Position numbers and translations under genes: made by a program | Part shown: one piece after another, positions 12,114-24,048 of the stretch | Position numbering within the stretch: the stretch's first letter is position 1 | Layout of the letters: every line of letters starts with the position of its first letter | DNA from: Eudorina sp. 2006-703-Eu-15 | Lineage: Eukaryota; Chlorophyta; Chlorophyceae; Chlamydomonadales; Volvocaceae | DNA length: 64,000 bases | Assembly: GCA_003117195.1 (NCBI GenBank) | Contig: BDSI01000003.1 | Coordinates: 2,013,551-2,077,550 of the forward strand | Reading direction: 5' to 3' | The notes under the pieces: generated by a model | What the model was told of the DNA's origin: nothing | Seen by the model: the letters and a program-made list of their open reading frames with translations, nothing else | The model's database searches: none

Positions 12114-14484
12114 CCGCCTCTTGCGCCTACCTCACGTTCCAACCCCTGGCGCTCGCCCCTCTTGCACGTCACGCACGTCCCCAACCTCTCGCGTCTCCCC
12201 CAACATTGGAAAAGACAACACGTGCGGGCGACCTTGTCCATATGCCGGTGGATTGTACTTCCCACAGGTGGCCCTGGACGAGACAGGACAGGCCCGTACA
12301 GCACCTCTTCTGGCAGCGCATCACATCCGCCGGGGTCCGGACGCTCGACGGGGACGAGGCGGACTACTACTTCCTGCCGGCGCTAACCCGCACGGACCCG
12401 CAGTTCCTGTACCTGGGCTGGGCGCTGGACTACATCCGGCGCACCTCCCCCTGGTGGTCGCGGGACGGGGGCCGCCGGCACCTGGCGATGCACACCGGCG
12501 ACATGGGGTGGGTGTGTTTAACAAGAAGCCCACCCATAACCGGCCAGACGCGGATACTTACCAAAACCTGCGATTTATTTACCATTGGGGTGGGTATGTA
12601 TGTGCATGGGGTGGGTACACGGCTTGGCTGGATGGCTGGATGGCTGGCTGGTTAAAAGGCATGGAGGGATGGAGGGTTGGAGGGCGGTGGGCCGCAGCAC
12701 AGCTGGCGAGGCGCATTGAAGGAAAGGGTGCGGGGATGAGGCACGGTTGACCCGCCGGCTTCGCGTGCGTGCGGGATGTACATCCGTACGCGGTACATCC
12801 GTACGGTGCGTGACGGGGTTTTGCAGTTCGACGCAAGCCGCCGGCCTGCTTACAGTCAGGGCAATGGGCCGTGCAAGAAATCAATTGATGGTTCGTGCGG
12901 GTAGGCTACCTTTCGATGTCCGCCCTGACTTCCCAGCCTCCACCCTTGCTCCTCTGCTGCAGCACAACCGAACTTCCCGAAGAGCTGCTCGCGGATTATG
13001 CGGAAGAGATCGCGAACATGACCTGGCTTACGCACTTCGGTCTCTACAAGGCCCACCCGTTGTACGGCACATGGAAGCCCGTGCACCGGCCAGGAAAGGC
13101 AAGATGCAGTACCGTACGTAGCGCATTCTCGGATCGACTTGTAGCAGCAAGCGTTCACCTCGGTTTGGTGCAGATACACTTCCTCCGCCTGAGGTGTAAC
13201 TGGCGCTCATCATCAAAGGGCCTGCCCTGCCCGTCACCTGAATCTGCCGACGCGTAGGCCACCTTGCGCCCCGCGCCTCACGTGTCCAGCGGGGCTTGCT
13301 GTGGCGTGCGCCCCTTGGCTCCCAGCTACATCTTGCTGCTGCTGCCGCTGCTGCTACTGCTGCTACTGCTGCTACTGCTGCTACTGATGCCGCTACTGCT
13401 ACTGCTTTTACTGCTGCTATCACCGGAACCAGGATCTGGTCATTCCAGTGTACATGGCTTCACCCAGCTGGAGCACCACGCCCCTCAACCCCGCCAACGT
13501 GGCTGCGGCCCGGGCGAGGGGCCGCCATGTGCGGGCGGAGCGCACCGGCACCTTGTTCTTCGCGGTGCGGCCGTTGCTGGACCCTTTGCCCTGCCCTGCT
13601 TGTCGGCGCTCGCTTCCGCGTTGTCCTGTTGTCCTGTGCTGGCGGCGGCGGACTGCCGCCGACGGCCCAGTGGCGGACCGGCCGCCGGCATGCAGCACGA
13701 GCGAGCCGAAGAGCACGCGCTGCGTGTACAGCAATTGGCGACCTAACCTGTGCAGATACCGTAGTTACAGATAAGCACCTAATCCATGTTTGGCTGAGGC
13801 GGCAGTGACATGAATCTGTGACAGTGATGACTGCTGGCGCCTGCTGACTCTTGACCCTTTATCTGGCTGAGTTTATGGTCTCCATAATGCAAACGTTCGT
13901 TACGGTACGGTACTGCGTTGTCTCCAAGCAATGCCATCCATGCACGACGGTCGTCCGCGCGTGCTTCACGTCGCACATGTGAAGGTCCTGTTTATCCGTC
14001 TGCCCGCCCGCCCGCGTGCAGGGCCGCATCTGCGGTGACTCCCAGCCGCCCAATGCGACCAGCGGCACCTGCCTATCGACCAAGCATGAAGACTACAGCT
14101 TGGGGGTGCGCCAGGCGGTGAGTGGGTGGGGCCAGATTTGAACGAGCTAGCCAGCCAGCATCCCGGGCTTCAGCTGCGACGTGCAGGCGACCACGGCGAC
14201 GGCGTGGGCTCAGGCTGGGCCAGGTGTGGCACCACCCACCTCTCACATCACCCAGGGGGAAGGGCGAAGGGGAGATGTGCTCGCCTTGTTTTATCATAGC
14301 CCGTTGCGACAACCACCGGTACTTCCGTTTAGCGATTTATTTGGTTTGCTTGCTTGGTTGATGATGGGGGTGGAGAGGGGTCGCAGGAGATGAGATAAAG
14401 ACAAGGCCTCCCAGCTGGAAGTGCGCCCGTCCTACTGCTGGGTCTTGTTACCACGTCCCGCCGACGCGGTCTGCTCCTCCCTCC

Positions 14485-14580
<96 letters not shown>

Positions 14581-16700
14581 GCCTGCCTGCCTGCCTGCCT
14601 GCGCGTGGACATGTCCGTGGTTGGGTATCCGATCTCAGGCAAACACACACACATTTGCGCACCGGTACGTGTCCACGTGCCGCCTGCTGCCCCCACCCCC
14701 TCCCCCCAGGTGTACCTGCACCACCACAACCGGACCGGATACCGCGTGGCAACCCACAGCGACACGTACGTCCGGGTGCGTGCGTGCGTGAGTGCGTGAG
14801 TCGCTGCGGGGGGTTTGGGGCACACAGTTGCCTCCTTGGCCGCCACAGCGAGACGTACGTCCGGGTGTGTGCGTGGCGGCGTGGCGGCGTGCGTGGGAGG
14901 AAAGCTGCTGTGTGCGTTTGTTACTAGGGGCACATGCGCTTGCGCTTGCGATGGTGTGGCCCAACCACCCCGCACTCAGGACATGGCCACACACAAGTTC
15001 TGCCTGGCGCCGCCCGGCGGGGGCTACGGCAAGCGGCAGGTGCTGGTGTCGCTGATGGGCTGCGTGCCGGTGCTCATCGGCGACGGGGTGCTGCAGCCCT
15101 TCGAGCCGGAGCTCGATTGGTCGTCGTTCGGCGTCAGTGTGGCCGAGGCGCAGATCCCTCACCTGCACGACATCTTGGACGGTATGCCGCCGGGACAGCT
15201 GAGTGCGAAGCAGGTGCGACCCGGACACATATGTGGGTAGGTGGGTAGGCAGGCGTGGCGATCCAGCTGCCCGTGTTGGATGGTCTTTAGGTATATATAT
15301 CTACAGTAGCTAGCGGAATTTGGCGGGAGGCAGCTACGTGTGTGCGGTCCTGTACGAGCTCGCTAACGGGGGCCTGGGATGCAGCATCTGTACGGCGGCT
15401 ATATCTCACAAGCGGGACTGCACGAAAGGGTGAACCTGCTGCGTCCCATCTGACCCGATGTGTCTCTGCAAACATATCTGCCGACCTGCGCAGAATCGGC
15501 TTCGTTGCATCGCGCAGCACCTGTACTACAGCTCCTCGTTGGGGGCCTTACTCGGCGACGATGGCCGATACGGTGCGTCTGCACAACTACTCGGAAATCT
15601 GCCGCATGCGATACGCGACTGTGGACCACAGCACCACACACGTTGGCTTGCGGCTCCTTGGCCGCCAGCAGCACGAGGCAAAGTAGTGTTGGCGGATCAA
15701 GCTGCGCATCTTCACGTGTCGCAATGGACAGCTCACCATGGTTTGGCTTCTGGGTTTGCCTCTTAGTCAGGAGGTGGGTAGGCAGCAAGCTGGCTGGCTG
15801 ACGGGCGGGCGCGCGGGCTGGGTGAAAACGAGGGCATCTTCCAAATTGACGTGCGTGGGTACATATCAATGGGCTTTGGGCCGACCGCTACCGGCAGGCT
15901 GCCGACACGCGCACCCGCGCGTCCTCATTACCCCCAAACCCCTGTTTTCCTTTCGATTCCAACCCCCGCCCGCTCGTCTTCGGTCCTTCCGCCGGGTTCC
16001 GGGCCCTCTCATCCTTCCGGGTGCCGCGTACAGACGCTTTCGAGACGGTGCTTCAGATCCTTCGGGTTCGCAAGGAGCACCCGGAGTTGCCGCCGCAGCG
16101 CTACATGGCGGTGGACGAGGAGTTCAAGAAGTTCGTGCGCTGCAACCTGGGTACGTGCCGTAGATACGGACGTACGTACGGACGCGCGCACGCACGTGCA
16201 GGGGAAGACTGCGGGATGGTGGGCATGACGGCATGCATGGTTGTACGGCCTTGCATGCACGGCTGTGGTACGGTATGTCGAGCGCTGAGCTTGAAAGTAC
16301 CGTAATACAAAACCCTGACCTCTTCATCTCGTTGGTCAGTGCACCCGTACTTCATGCCGACGGCCCCTCCCAACGCCAATTGACACGACGCCGGGCCCTC
16401 CGCTCCGGTCCCTGGTGTCCTTGTTGCTCTCCCTCTCTCTTCCCCCCTTTCCCCCACGTGGCTTTGAATATGTCTGCCTATACCCTTTCCCCCCACGGGT
16501 GCGCAGGCGGGCCCGCCGAGCCCCTACCCCTCTGCACCCGAAGCGCGGAGCGGCAGTTTGAGAACCGTCCCACCTGCTTGGAATGCGTGGAAGCGGGGGG
16601 CTTACCTAGAGATAAATACGAGTATGCGCTGAGGTTCCCCGGAGGCATGGCCTGCTGCGGAGGCTTCGACCGGAGCACCTGTCTCCGCGTGTGGCAGTAG
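10663..16700 (+). CDS. Exostosin-family (GT47) glycosyltransferase with EGF-like repeats
   Basis: Twelve exons: 10663-10952, 11179-11360, 11515-11647, 12268-12507, 12963-13098, 13433-13564, 14022-14117, 14710-14775, 14980-15213, 15494-15572, 16034-16150, 16507-16700, giving 632 residues. A hydrophobic stretch at residues about 18-36 looks like a signal anchor. Two cysteine-rich EGF-like units follow (CPPGCTAHGVCNEELGRCDC at 81-100 and CNRRGTCEAGVCHCQPGYWG near 150). The exostosin domain starts at KIYIYELPYNITTW (about residue 186) and includes EADYYFLPAL, MTWLTHFGLYKAHP, HRPGKDLVIPVYM and KFCLAPPGGGYGKRQ. The C-terminus is a short Cys-rich tail. Such proteins are type II Golgi enzymes that add sugars to wall or extracellular-matrix glycans; the donor and acceptor are not deducible here. 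The intron after 13098 appears to use a GC donor; a GT donor at 13114 would insert five residues (ARCST) into the conserved RPGKDLV motif. The last exon is the least certain. Confidence 0.85.
12028..12112 (+). repeat. (AC)n microsatellite
   Basis: A perfect CA/AC dinucleotide run of about 42 units lies in the third intron (11648-12267) of the exostosin gene, followed directly by non-repetitive sequence before the acceptor at 12267. Confidence 0.95.
13330..13425 (+). repeat. CTG/CTA trinucleotide-rich tract
   Basis: An imperfect run of CTG and CTA triplets fills the 3' part of the exostosin intron 13099-13432 and probably acts as its pyrimidine-rich tract. Confidence 0.8.
14484..14602 (+). 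repeat. (GTCT)n then (GCCT)n microsatellite
   Basis: About 24 units of GTCT are followed by about five of GCCT in the exostosin intron 14118-14709. Confidence 0.95.
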
Positions 16701-17830
16701 CGCTTGCGGTGCTCGCTCGACAACGTCGCATGAATCAATCGGGTTAGATCAGTTGTGATTGATGAATTGATACGGGCCAGGAGTGCGCGTGCGTGAAGAA
16801 CGCAAGACGGACGCGCTCGTGCCCGAAGCGACTGGGCACAGCAGACATCATGTGTTCGTGTCGTGTAGGTTTGGCGTGTAGGCTTGGACTCCGGACTTGC
16901 GACATGCCTGGAGCAAACAACCCGGGGGAGCGCCGCGCAAGGAGTATGATATCCAGCTGAGGTACTGCGGGAGACAAGACAGACGGAATTCACTGTTTAG
17001 TTGCGCACAAGTGGGAACCGTCGGCGGGCCACTTGGACCGCGCCGTGTCGCGGCGTGCCCCGCCCGGTTGGGTAGGTCGGTGGGTGGCACAAAAAAACGC
17101 TGTCGAGTACCGCCGTGACTGCTGCGTACAGCAGCAAGAGTGTACAACGATGCGCAGTTTGGGCAATTCATATCTTATGCGTCCTGTGCTTTCCTTCATG
17201 TAGGCGACCGAACGGCAGTTGGTACACCGTTGATCCCTTTTGGGGGTCCTCTGAAACGTTCATTCTTTCAGTTGGTGAGAATTCTTGATGACCAGTATTG
17301 TTGCTTGCTCGTGCGCCTAATGATTGTCGTTCCTGCACCGGAAGTTCAGCCAACTGCGAACGAGAAGATAACCTTAGTAAAGCGCATCCATGTGTGTTTC
17401 GTAGAGATCACGAGAGATCCTGCCCGCTTTGCCATGACATTGCTGCCATCAGTACGCTTTGCTCGACTTGCTCGCTACTTGCTCGACGATCCATGCAGCC
17501 ACGTGCGGACACGGTTACGGAAAGCCGACTGGACCAGTTCCATCCAAATCGTTGCACCATCCTTTGCTTTGTTCCTTCTAGGTAAAAGGTCCCAAGGTCC
17601 TTACGCACGAGGTCACGGCAGCAGATCGCCCGAACTGAGATTCCGAGGTATACCACCAGGCGTCCGTTTACAGCGTTTTCACTTTCATTTCCGGAAGTCA
17701 AACACCGATCTGCCGCTGCGCCGGCCGCGCATCTGCGCCGGAGCACGCTTCAGAGCCTTATTCTGGGACTCTGGCGCATTGTTTCCTCTGAGTTTCGTCG
17801 GCCGCCGACCCTTCGCAACGAACACGAACG
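16701..17830. other. Spacer between the exostosin and CTL genes
   Basis: No gene was recognised. A long open frame from about 17140 runs into the first CTL exon but has no recognisable domain and is treated as chance. The stretch contains one copy of the dispersed repeat terminus at 17225-17270. The last 100 bp before 17831 are the probable promoter/5' UTR of the first CTL gene. Confidence 0.5.
17225..17270 (+). repeat. Dispersed repeat terminus, GGGGTCCNCTGNAACGTTCATTC family
   Basis: CACCGTTGATCCCTTTTGGGGG then TCCTCTGAAACGTTCATTC is closely matched at 25115-25160. More diverged copies lie at 23515-23550, 26980-27036 and 38606-38648, and inverted at 51370-51413. All share the order (T)CACCG-TGA-CC(C/T) then GGGTCCRCTGTAAC then an ATTCATTC-like tail. 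Confidence 0.6.
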
Positions 17831-20800
17831 ATGGAACGAATGGCGCTGGGCGAGCACGAGGAGCAGCAGCCCCCCGCCGCGGGTCCGAGTGTGAAGATCA
17901 TCAGCTCGAGCATGGCTGCGCCGCTGCTGGACGCCACCAAGCACGCCGGCCCCGCCCGCCGCAGCGGCAGTGCCGCCGGCCTCCTGTTCGAGAGGCACCA
18001 CCGGCCTCCCCGCGACACCCGCTGGCGCACCGCCTACCTGGTGCTGATGGGGCTGGCGATCGCGGGCGGCATCTTCGCGGCGGTGCGCAGGCGAGTCGAT
18101 AAAATTTGGTACGGTCCGCGTTGGCTCGCGTCGCTAGGGTTTGCTTTGTTTGCGACCCAAATCGATCTTTCCTAGGGTCAGTTCGGGAGCGCACCATGAG
18201 GGCTGGCTGGCTGGATGGGCAAGCTGTAGGAAGGGGCGCGGGACTGCCACAGCCAACGAATCGCAGCGCGCTAACTGGGTGGTGGTCGGTTGGGTGGACG
18301 GATGGTTTCTCAATCTTGCTAAAGATAGCCAGTACAGCCTAGAAGTTTTCCAACCAGGTTGGGACATCTGACGTGTGCGATGCGGGCATATATCTCGGCC
18401 TTTCCAGCGCAGCGACCCACGGGTCAGTGAGCACCCCTCACGGTCGTGGGCGCGACTTGACTTGCGAGTTTCGACGCGGCGCCAAGCCGCGCCCCCTCCG
18501 CACACTCAGGGCACAGGCGCCTGTCGCGGCGCCCAAGGGCACCCTAGCAACGCCCAACAACCGACCGTGCCTGAATCTCCCGCGCTGTGCACAGAAACAC
18601 TGCTTTTGCGATGATGCCGGATGAGCCGCTGGACGCCCCGGGCCCAGCGCTGTGCCCCGCGGTCCGCGGCGACGGCGATCGTTTCACCTCCGGAAACCCG
18701 CTGCTGCACGGAGATGGGCCAATCGACGACACCATGTACGGCGGCACACCGGATGCAGCGCCGGCACCGGCCGTCGGCGTCGGCAACGGTCCCTGGTTGT
18801 TTTGGACGCTGCAGTTGCTCTCCTACATGGGCGGCGGCGGTAGGGCCATTGTCGCGTCTCCGCTTTCGTTCGTTAGGTCGTTACGGTAACCGTCATGTTG
18901 TGTAACCGCTTGTAGACTCGGGTTAGGGAGGATCCGGGGGACTCGGAAGCTCACGGGGGATGCAACAGCACGGTCGTCCAGCGGTCCAGCTCTAGATAGG
19001 GTTCAAGGCTCTCCTCTGGTCACGGCAGGTACGGCAACAGTACGGCTAGCTCGATCTCGCCACGTCTCATGGCCCTCTGCCGGCGCGGACAAGTTGACGG
19101 GCCCTTCACGCTTCATCCCATCGACACCCCAGCCCCCGAAGTGCTCTGCTCGCATGTGTGTGCCCCTGTCACGTAACCCCACCTGCCCCCTGCCTTCTCA
19201 TCAACTGCCCAGGTGCGGTCCTGTTGGGCGTGCTGTACATGTGGATGGTCAAGAAGTCGCCCGTCAGCGTCGTGGTCATCGTCCCGCTTTCCCTCCTGGT
19301 GAGAGCCGCTGCCGCTAGATAAGAGCGGCGGCGCTGCAACCTGTTAGTGCGCGCGATGTGTCGCACGGTATGTCGTACAGAAGTTAGTATTTATAAGGAA
19401 GTAGCCTTCGTCCAGGTCCTTTCCCTACTGTTGTCTCTGGGGCCCGGTGCGGTTTCATTGGGAGGCCGGTCGAGTTCCCGGCGAGCCCGATTTGATGACC
19501 TGGTGTCGGGAATTTTCACCGTAGTGTGGGCGGTGGCTGTGTACTTCTGTGTGCACTGGCGTTGTTTCGACGACTGCTGCTTGGCAGTCGTTATCGTAAG
19601 GGGTCAGGAACTTGCGGGGTCGGCTCCGGGGGTGCATGCGTGATGCGGTATGTTAAATGCTGACGGAAGGAGAGCGCGGCGGCGAAATATGGATTCGCTA
19701 GTAGCGTCCGGCCCTCCAACGGCAACCCCAACCAGGGTGGCCGCCGTCCATAAAACCCTAAACCTCCTGAGTGCCCCTGACAACTAAAACCCTTCCTCCG
19801 GTCGTCGGCGCTGGCGACGCAGATGCTGTTCCTCTCCGTAGGGGTCAAGGTGGCGCTGGACAGCAGCCAGCACGCACCGATGTCAGGTTTGGCGATCCTG
19901 GCGCTTCTGGCTCTGGAGGTGACAGCGGTGGTGTGGGCGCAGCCGCAGGTGGGGCCGTGGGTTGGGGGGGGGACCGGGGCGCGCTCGTCGAGGCTCCAGG
20001 GGGGAGAGGGACGCTCAGGGCGGACCTGTTGAGAGTGGACTCGCTGGCGCCGGTGGGATAGATTGGAAAGAGAAAGAAACCCGAAACGACCCGTCAGGCA
20101 CACTCAGAAATACTCAGAATACGGTACTTACGTGGCGCCAATGGGATTTTGTGGGGTCGGACCAACAGCCCAACATCGTCAGGACTGGGGCCCTGGCTGA
20201 CTCGCCGACCAACTGCCCAACATCGTCTCCGGCCGAAGGCTCTCTTCGGGACACGCGCGCGGCTCATAGCCAAGCTAGAACTCTTACCGTACTTGATTAT
20301 GCATCCGTACCGCCGTACTGCCGTACTGCCGCACACAACCATCGCCTGCGAATACCAACATCCGTCACCCTTTATCACCGGCTTCCATGCCACAATGTCT
20401 GTACAATGTCTGTACAATGTCTGTGGAATTCAAGTACGGTACGCGTCGTTTGAATTTTGGATGCGTCGGAATGAATCTCTAGGATGCGTCGGAATCTGCT
20501 GCCACCAGGGAAGGCCCTCATCCCGTGCGACCCTCCTCCCGCCGGTTCGTTGACCAGATTGAGCTGCTCGTCGAATTGCTGGGCGTCGTGACCCAGACCC
20601 TCACCGCCAACCCCGGCCTGGCAGTCCTGAGCTGGCACCTCTACGCACTCATCGTCGTGTGCCTTCATCTTCCGCTGCTGGCGGCCGGGTTTGCGGCCTA
20701 CGGCAACGGGTCATTCGTCTACAACTCGCAGCGCGTCGACGGCGGCATGGCCCGGTCGAGCGTCGAATGTGTCGACGCATCACAGCGCCTGGTGCCGTGC

Positions 20801-23800
20801 TGCAACTGGCAGGTGCGCGAAAACGGGCGCAGAAGGAGGCTCTGGCGGCGCGAAAATGGGCGCAGAAGGAGGCTCTGGGCTCTGGCGGCGCAAAAACGGG
20901 CTGTGGGTGGGGCGGTGGGAATGGCGCCAGGAGGAATGCAGGCCGCGGCTCTGATAACCTCGTTGTACTGAGTGTAGGTGTCGTTCAGCAATGAGGCGGG
21001 ACATACAACTCAGCGTTGGGAAGTGGCTTTCGATTGGTTAGCTGGATGCATGTGTGTGGTCGGTCCTGCCGGCGCAAAACCCGGAGGTCTGATTACGGAC
21101 TGTCCATACCCTTTTTAGGACTTTGAGGTACCAAGATTGGCTCCTCGGTGCGCAACCCCGGCCCATATGTACCTCCCCCCTATCAGCTAACACCCCTCGC
21201 GCCGTGCGCGGCTTCCCCCTTCCCCCTTCCCCCTTTGTCCCTCCCCAGATGGACCCCTGGGTGCCCGCCCACCTGGCCCTGCTGGCGCTGGCCATGGCCT
21301 GGACCGCCCTCCTGTCCCACCAGGCCAACCGATACATCCTAACCTGGGGGCTGACGCAGTGGTACTTTGGCCTCGAGTGCGGCCCAACGACGTCGGCGAA
21401 GGGCGCCGCGGGAAAGGTCGGAGCGGACGATGTGCCTGAGGAGGGCAAGGGTGGCAGCAGCGGCAGTAGCAGCGGCAGTAGCAGCACCAGCGGCGACGTC
21501 GCCTTCCGCAGCAGCCCCTTCACGTGGTCCCTGTTGGGAGCGTCCCTTGGGTCGCTGTGCCTGGCCGGCGTGGCGGTGCCGCTGGGGGGCACAATCCGGA
21601 CGGTGCGTACGGCACATATGCGTACGGCATCGTATGTGCATGACCTCCTAGCGTCGGGAGTTATCACCAAATCTCCCGGTGGGCTAGCTAGTGTTGGAAG
21701 GTCCGTGCAGCCAAAGTACTCGAAGATCATATAACTACGGATGTACGGTATGTCGTGGTGCATGTGGGCCGATGTAAGCCTTAGGGCGACCAGCCTTAGG
21801 GCGACCAGCCTTAGGGCGACCAGCCTTAGGGCGACCAGCCTTAGGGCGACCAGCCTTAGGGCGACCAGCCTTAGGGCGACCAGCCTTAGGGCGACCAGCC
21901 TTAGGGCGACGGCATGGGAGTGGCGTCGGGCACATGAGGCGTAGCCTAGTACGGACCCGTGGGCCAGCCGTAGCCGTTGAGCTGCCAAGCAAGACGCCGG
22001 TGACAGCGGCGTGGGACGGGAGGGAGGCGGCGCAGGGCCCTTTGGGCATGGCGCGTGCGTGGATGCGTCTGTCGGGGCCCTAGCGTGGATACGCGGCGCG
22101 ACACGCGGTCCGTCGGCACGCCGACGCGGTGAGCCGTCACAGATCCCAGGTCTAACACGTCTTGGTATGCTTGGTGTGCTTCTTGGAATGGGTTCGATGC
22201 CCGGTAAGGGTTCGCTGCCCGGTGAGAGTCCGTACGTACTTGTCCTTGTCCTTCACCGCAGCCATCATGCCGTCGCGCCCACTCGCGTCGCAGTTCTCCC
22301 GGTGCTGCTCGCGGAGGCGGTCTGGCCTGAGGCGGACGCGGACCGTCGGCCGCAGCTGCGGCTTCCTGTTGTCGGCGCTGGTGGACTGCTCGAATCGGTT
22401 CGCCGCCATCCGCGCCGCCGCCAGTGGGGAGGGGCTCGTGGACTCGGGCCGGGAGGTGACGGCGCTGCTGCTGCGGAACGCCATGGACCCGTTCGGGGTC
22501 TGGTGAGTCTCTAGGGTTTTACGGTTTTAGGGTTTTCGGAGGAATCAGAACCAGCAGCGCGCTGCTTGAGCCTGTATGGGGTCCGGTGAGGAGCACGTGC
22601 GACGTCCAATTGTCGGCGGAGGACGGGGCGCGGGCGGGCGGGCACTGCTGCTGTGCCCTTAAGCGTTTCACCACAAATTGCCCTCTAATTCTGTACCCTT
22701 GGTTGGCCCATCTGCTTTGCGTTCTCTTCTCTTTATTGATCTGTGAGGCCGCGGCCGAAGGGCATTGTAGAAATCGTTACAAGGTGGACCCGAGGGATGA
22801 GGCGTTGAACGCGCGCGCGCACAATTGCTGAAAGCTCTGGCCATGCTAGAGCGATGCGGCCACAGTCGCAGCTACCAAACGGCGCCCCTACCGCATGCGC
22901 CGAACGACGATGACGTTGCTGTCATCTTTGCTTCTTGTACAACCACCCCAGACCAACGCCCCGCCCCGCGCTTTTCGCCTTAAATATTACCCTCTCCTCT
23001 CCTGTCCTCCCCGCAGGTGGCTGCCGGCCTTCATGCTGCACTCCTGCGCCCTTCTGATGTCCGCCGCCTGGGGATTATTCGTGTACCTCAGCTCCTACGT
23101 CACTTGGCGCCTCTGGAATGGGGGCCTCGATGCAGCCGTGCCCCGAAGCGTGACCTTCACGGCCCTGATGGCCTTCCTGCTCGCCTGGGTGGTGCTGGCC
23201 TTCCTTTCCTCCCTTCTCCTGGACGTCATCGACTCGCTCTACGTGTGCCTCGCAATGGACCGGGACATGGGCCAGGTACGGATGTGTGCGCGGGCGCGTG
23301 ACCCGTGGGTCAGTGGCATCTTGCCTGCTGTCCGCGCCGGTTACGGCCGTTACGTGGGCGCTGCGGGTCAACGGGATGCAAAGATTGCTTGGTGGAGGAT
23401 CAAGGCCCCGGGTTGCAACAACCGGGTGTGTTTCGGTGCACTTGTGGGGCCTGTCCGGTGCGCCATGGCGGCGCGGTTTCGTTTATGCAGTGTAGGGTGA
23501 GGAAGCTCTGGCTGTCACCGATGACCGGCGGGGTCCACTGTAACATCCTTGATAATCACAACCGAAGGCAATGAGCTGCTGCAGGTTGAGCGTTTTGACC
23601 GACGACCCCAAGGTCATTCTGATGGGCGGCATGGTGGCATTTGGCATGGCTTCAGGCCTTCAGCTCAGCCGTCCCGCTTGTCCTATTGCCGTAACCCCCT
23701 CCCCTACGCCTGAGTTTTCATGCCGCGACCCCCTTTTTCGTTCGCTTGAACCCCCTCGGCTCCCTCGTTCACCCCTACGTGCAGATAACGCACGCGGAGG

Positions 23801-24048
23801 TTCATAGCGTCCTCGGCAAGCTGCCCACCGTGGGGCCTGTCGTACAGCAACCTGACACCATTCTGGTGTACGGCGCCACGCCGCCGAGGTGTGAGGGCCC
23901 CGGAACAGCCTGTGAGGCGCCCGCCTCCTCCAGGGAGGTACCCTCGTCGCCTGCTGCTCGTCAGGCCTGCGGCGATCCCGCCCCGGCACTGCTCAGCGTC
24001 CCGTCGACCCCGCGGCGGCCCACCGGCAACTTCCACCCATTGGCCTGA
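17831..24048 (+). CDS. Choline transporter-like (CTL/SLC44, PNS1) membrane protein, paralogue 1
   Basis: Nine exons: 17831-18090, 18595-18839, 19213-19298, 19823-19948, 20558-20812, 21249-21602, 22294-22502, 23016-23274, 23785-24048, giving 685 residues. After a cytosolic N-terminus, TM1 is TAYLVLMGLAIAGGIFAAV and is followed by RRNTAF. A cysteine-containing loop (LCPAV) and several further hydrophobic segments follow. The family C-terminal signature is present: RFAAIRAAASGEGLVDSG, ALLLRNAMDPFG, then DVIDSLYVCLAMDRDMG and the EVHSV tail. SLC44/CTL proteins have about ten membrane spans and are linked to choline and other solute movement at plasma membrane or organelle membranes; substrate here is inferred from family only. 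Intron 1 must use a GC donor (CGCAG|GCGAGT) to keep frame, as in the paralogue at 26247-32198, which shares all eight intron positions and phases. The C-terminal about 50 residues differ between the two. Confidence 0.85.
21778..21912 (+). repeat. 15-bp tandem repeat, nine copies
   Basis: The unit GCCTTAGGGCGACCA is repeated nine times almost perfectly with no spacers, in intron 6 (21603-22293) of CTL paralogue 1. The last unit ends GACGG. The core contains TTAGGG. Confidence 0.95.
23515..23550 (+). repeat. Dispersed repeat terminus, GGGGTCCACTGTAAC family
   Basis: TCACCGATGACCGGCGGGGTCC then ACTGTAACATCC is a member of the family described at 17225-17270. It lies in the last intron of CTL paralogue 1. 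Confidence 0.55.

Noticed and set aside
11984..12386. Frames encoding poly His-Thr or Cys-Val
   Set aside because: They are translations of the (AC)n microsatellite inside an intron.
13099..13113. Exostosin exon 5 extended to a canonical GTACGT donor at 13114
   Set aside because: It keeps frame but would insert ARCST into the conserved RPGK-DLVIPV motif. The GC donor is preferred, though only transcript data can settle it.
16341..16384. Possible extra exostosin exon (HPYFMPTAPPNAN)
   Set aside because: It follows an AG and reads well at first, but a TGA stops it after about 14 codons and no donor with the right phase is present. Exon 16150 joins 16507 in phase without it.
17140..17830. An open frame leading into the first CTL exon that could extend the protein N-terminally
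   Set aside because: It is in a different frame from the CTL exon, contains a dispersed repeat terminus, and has no homologue in the paralogue, which begins with its own ATG at the equivalent place.
21778..21912. CRISPR-like array
   Set aside because: The repeats are directly adjacent with no spacers, and the setting is a eukaryotic intron, so it is a simple tandem repeat.
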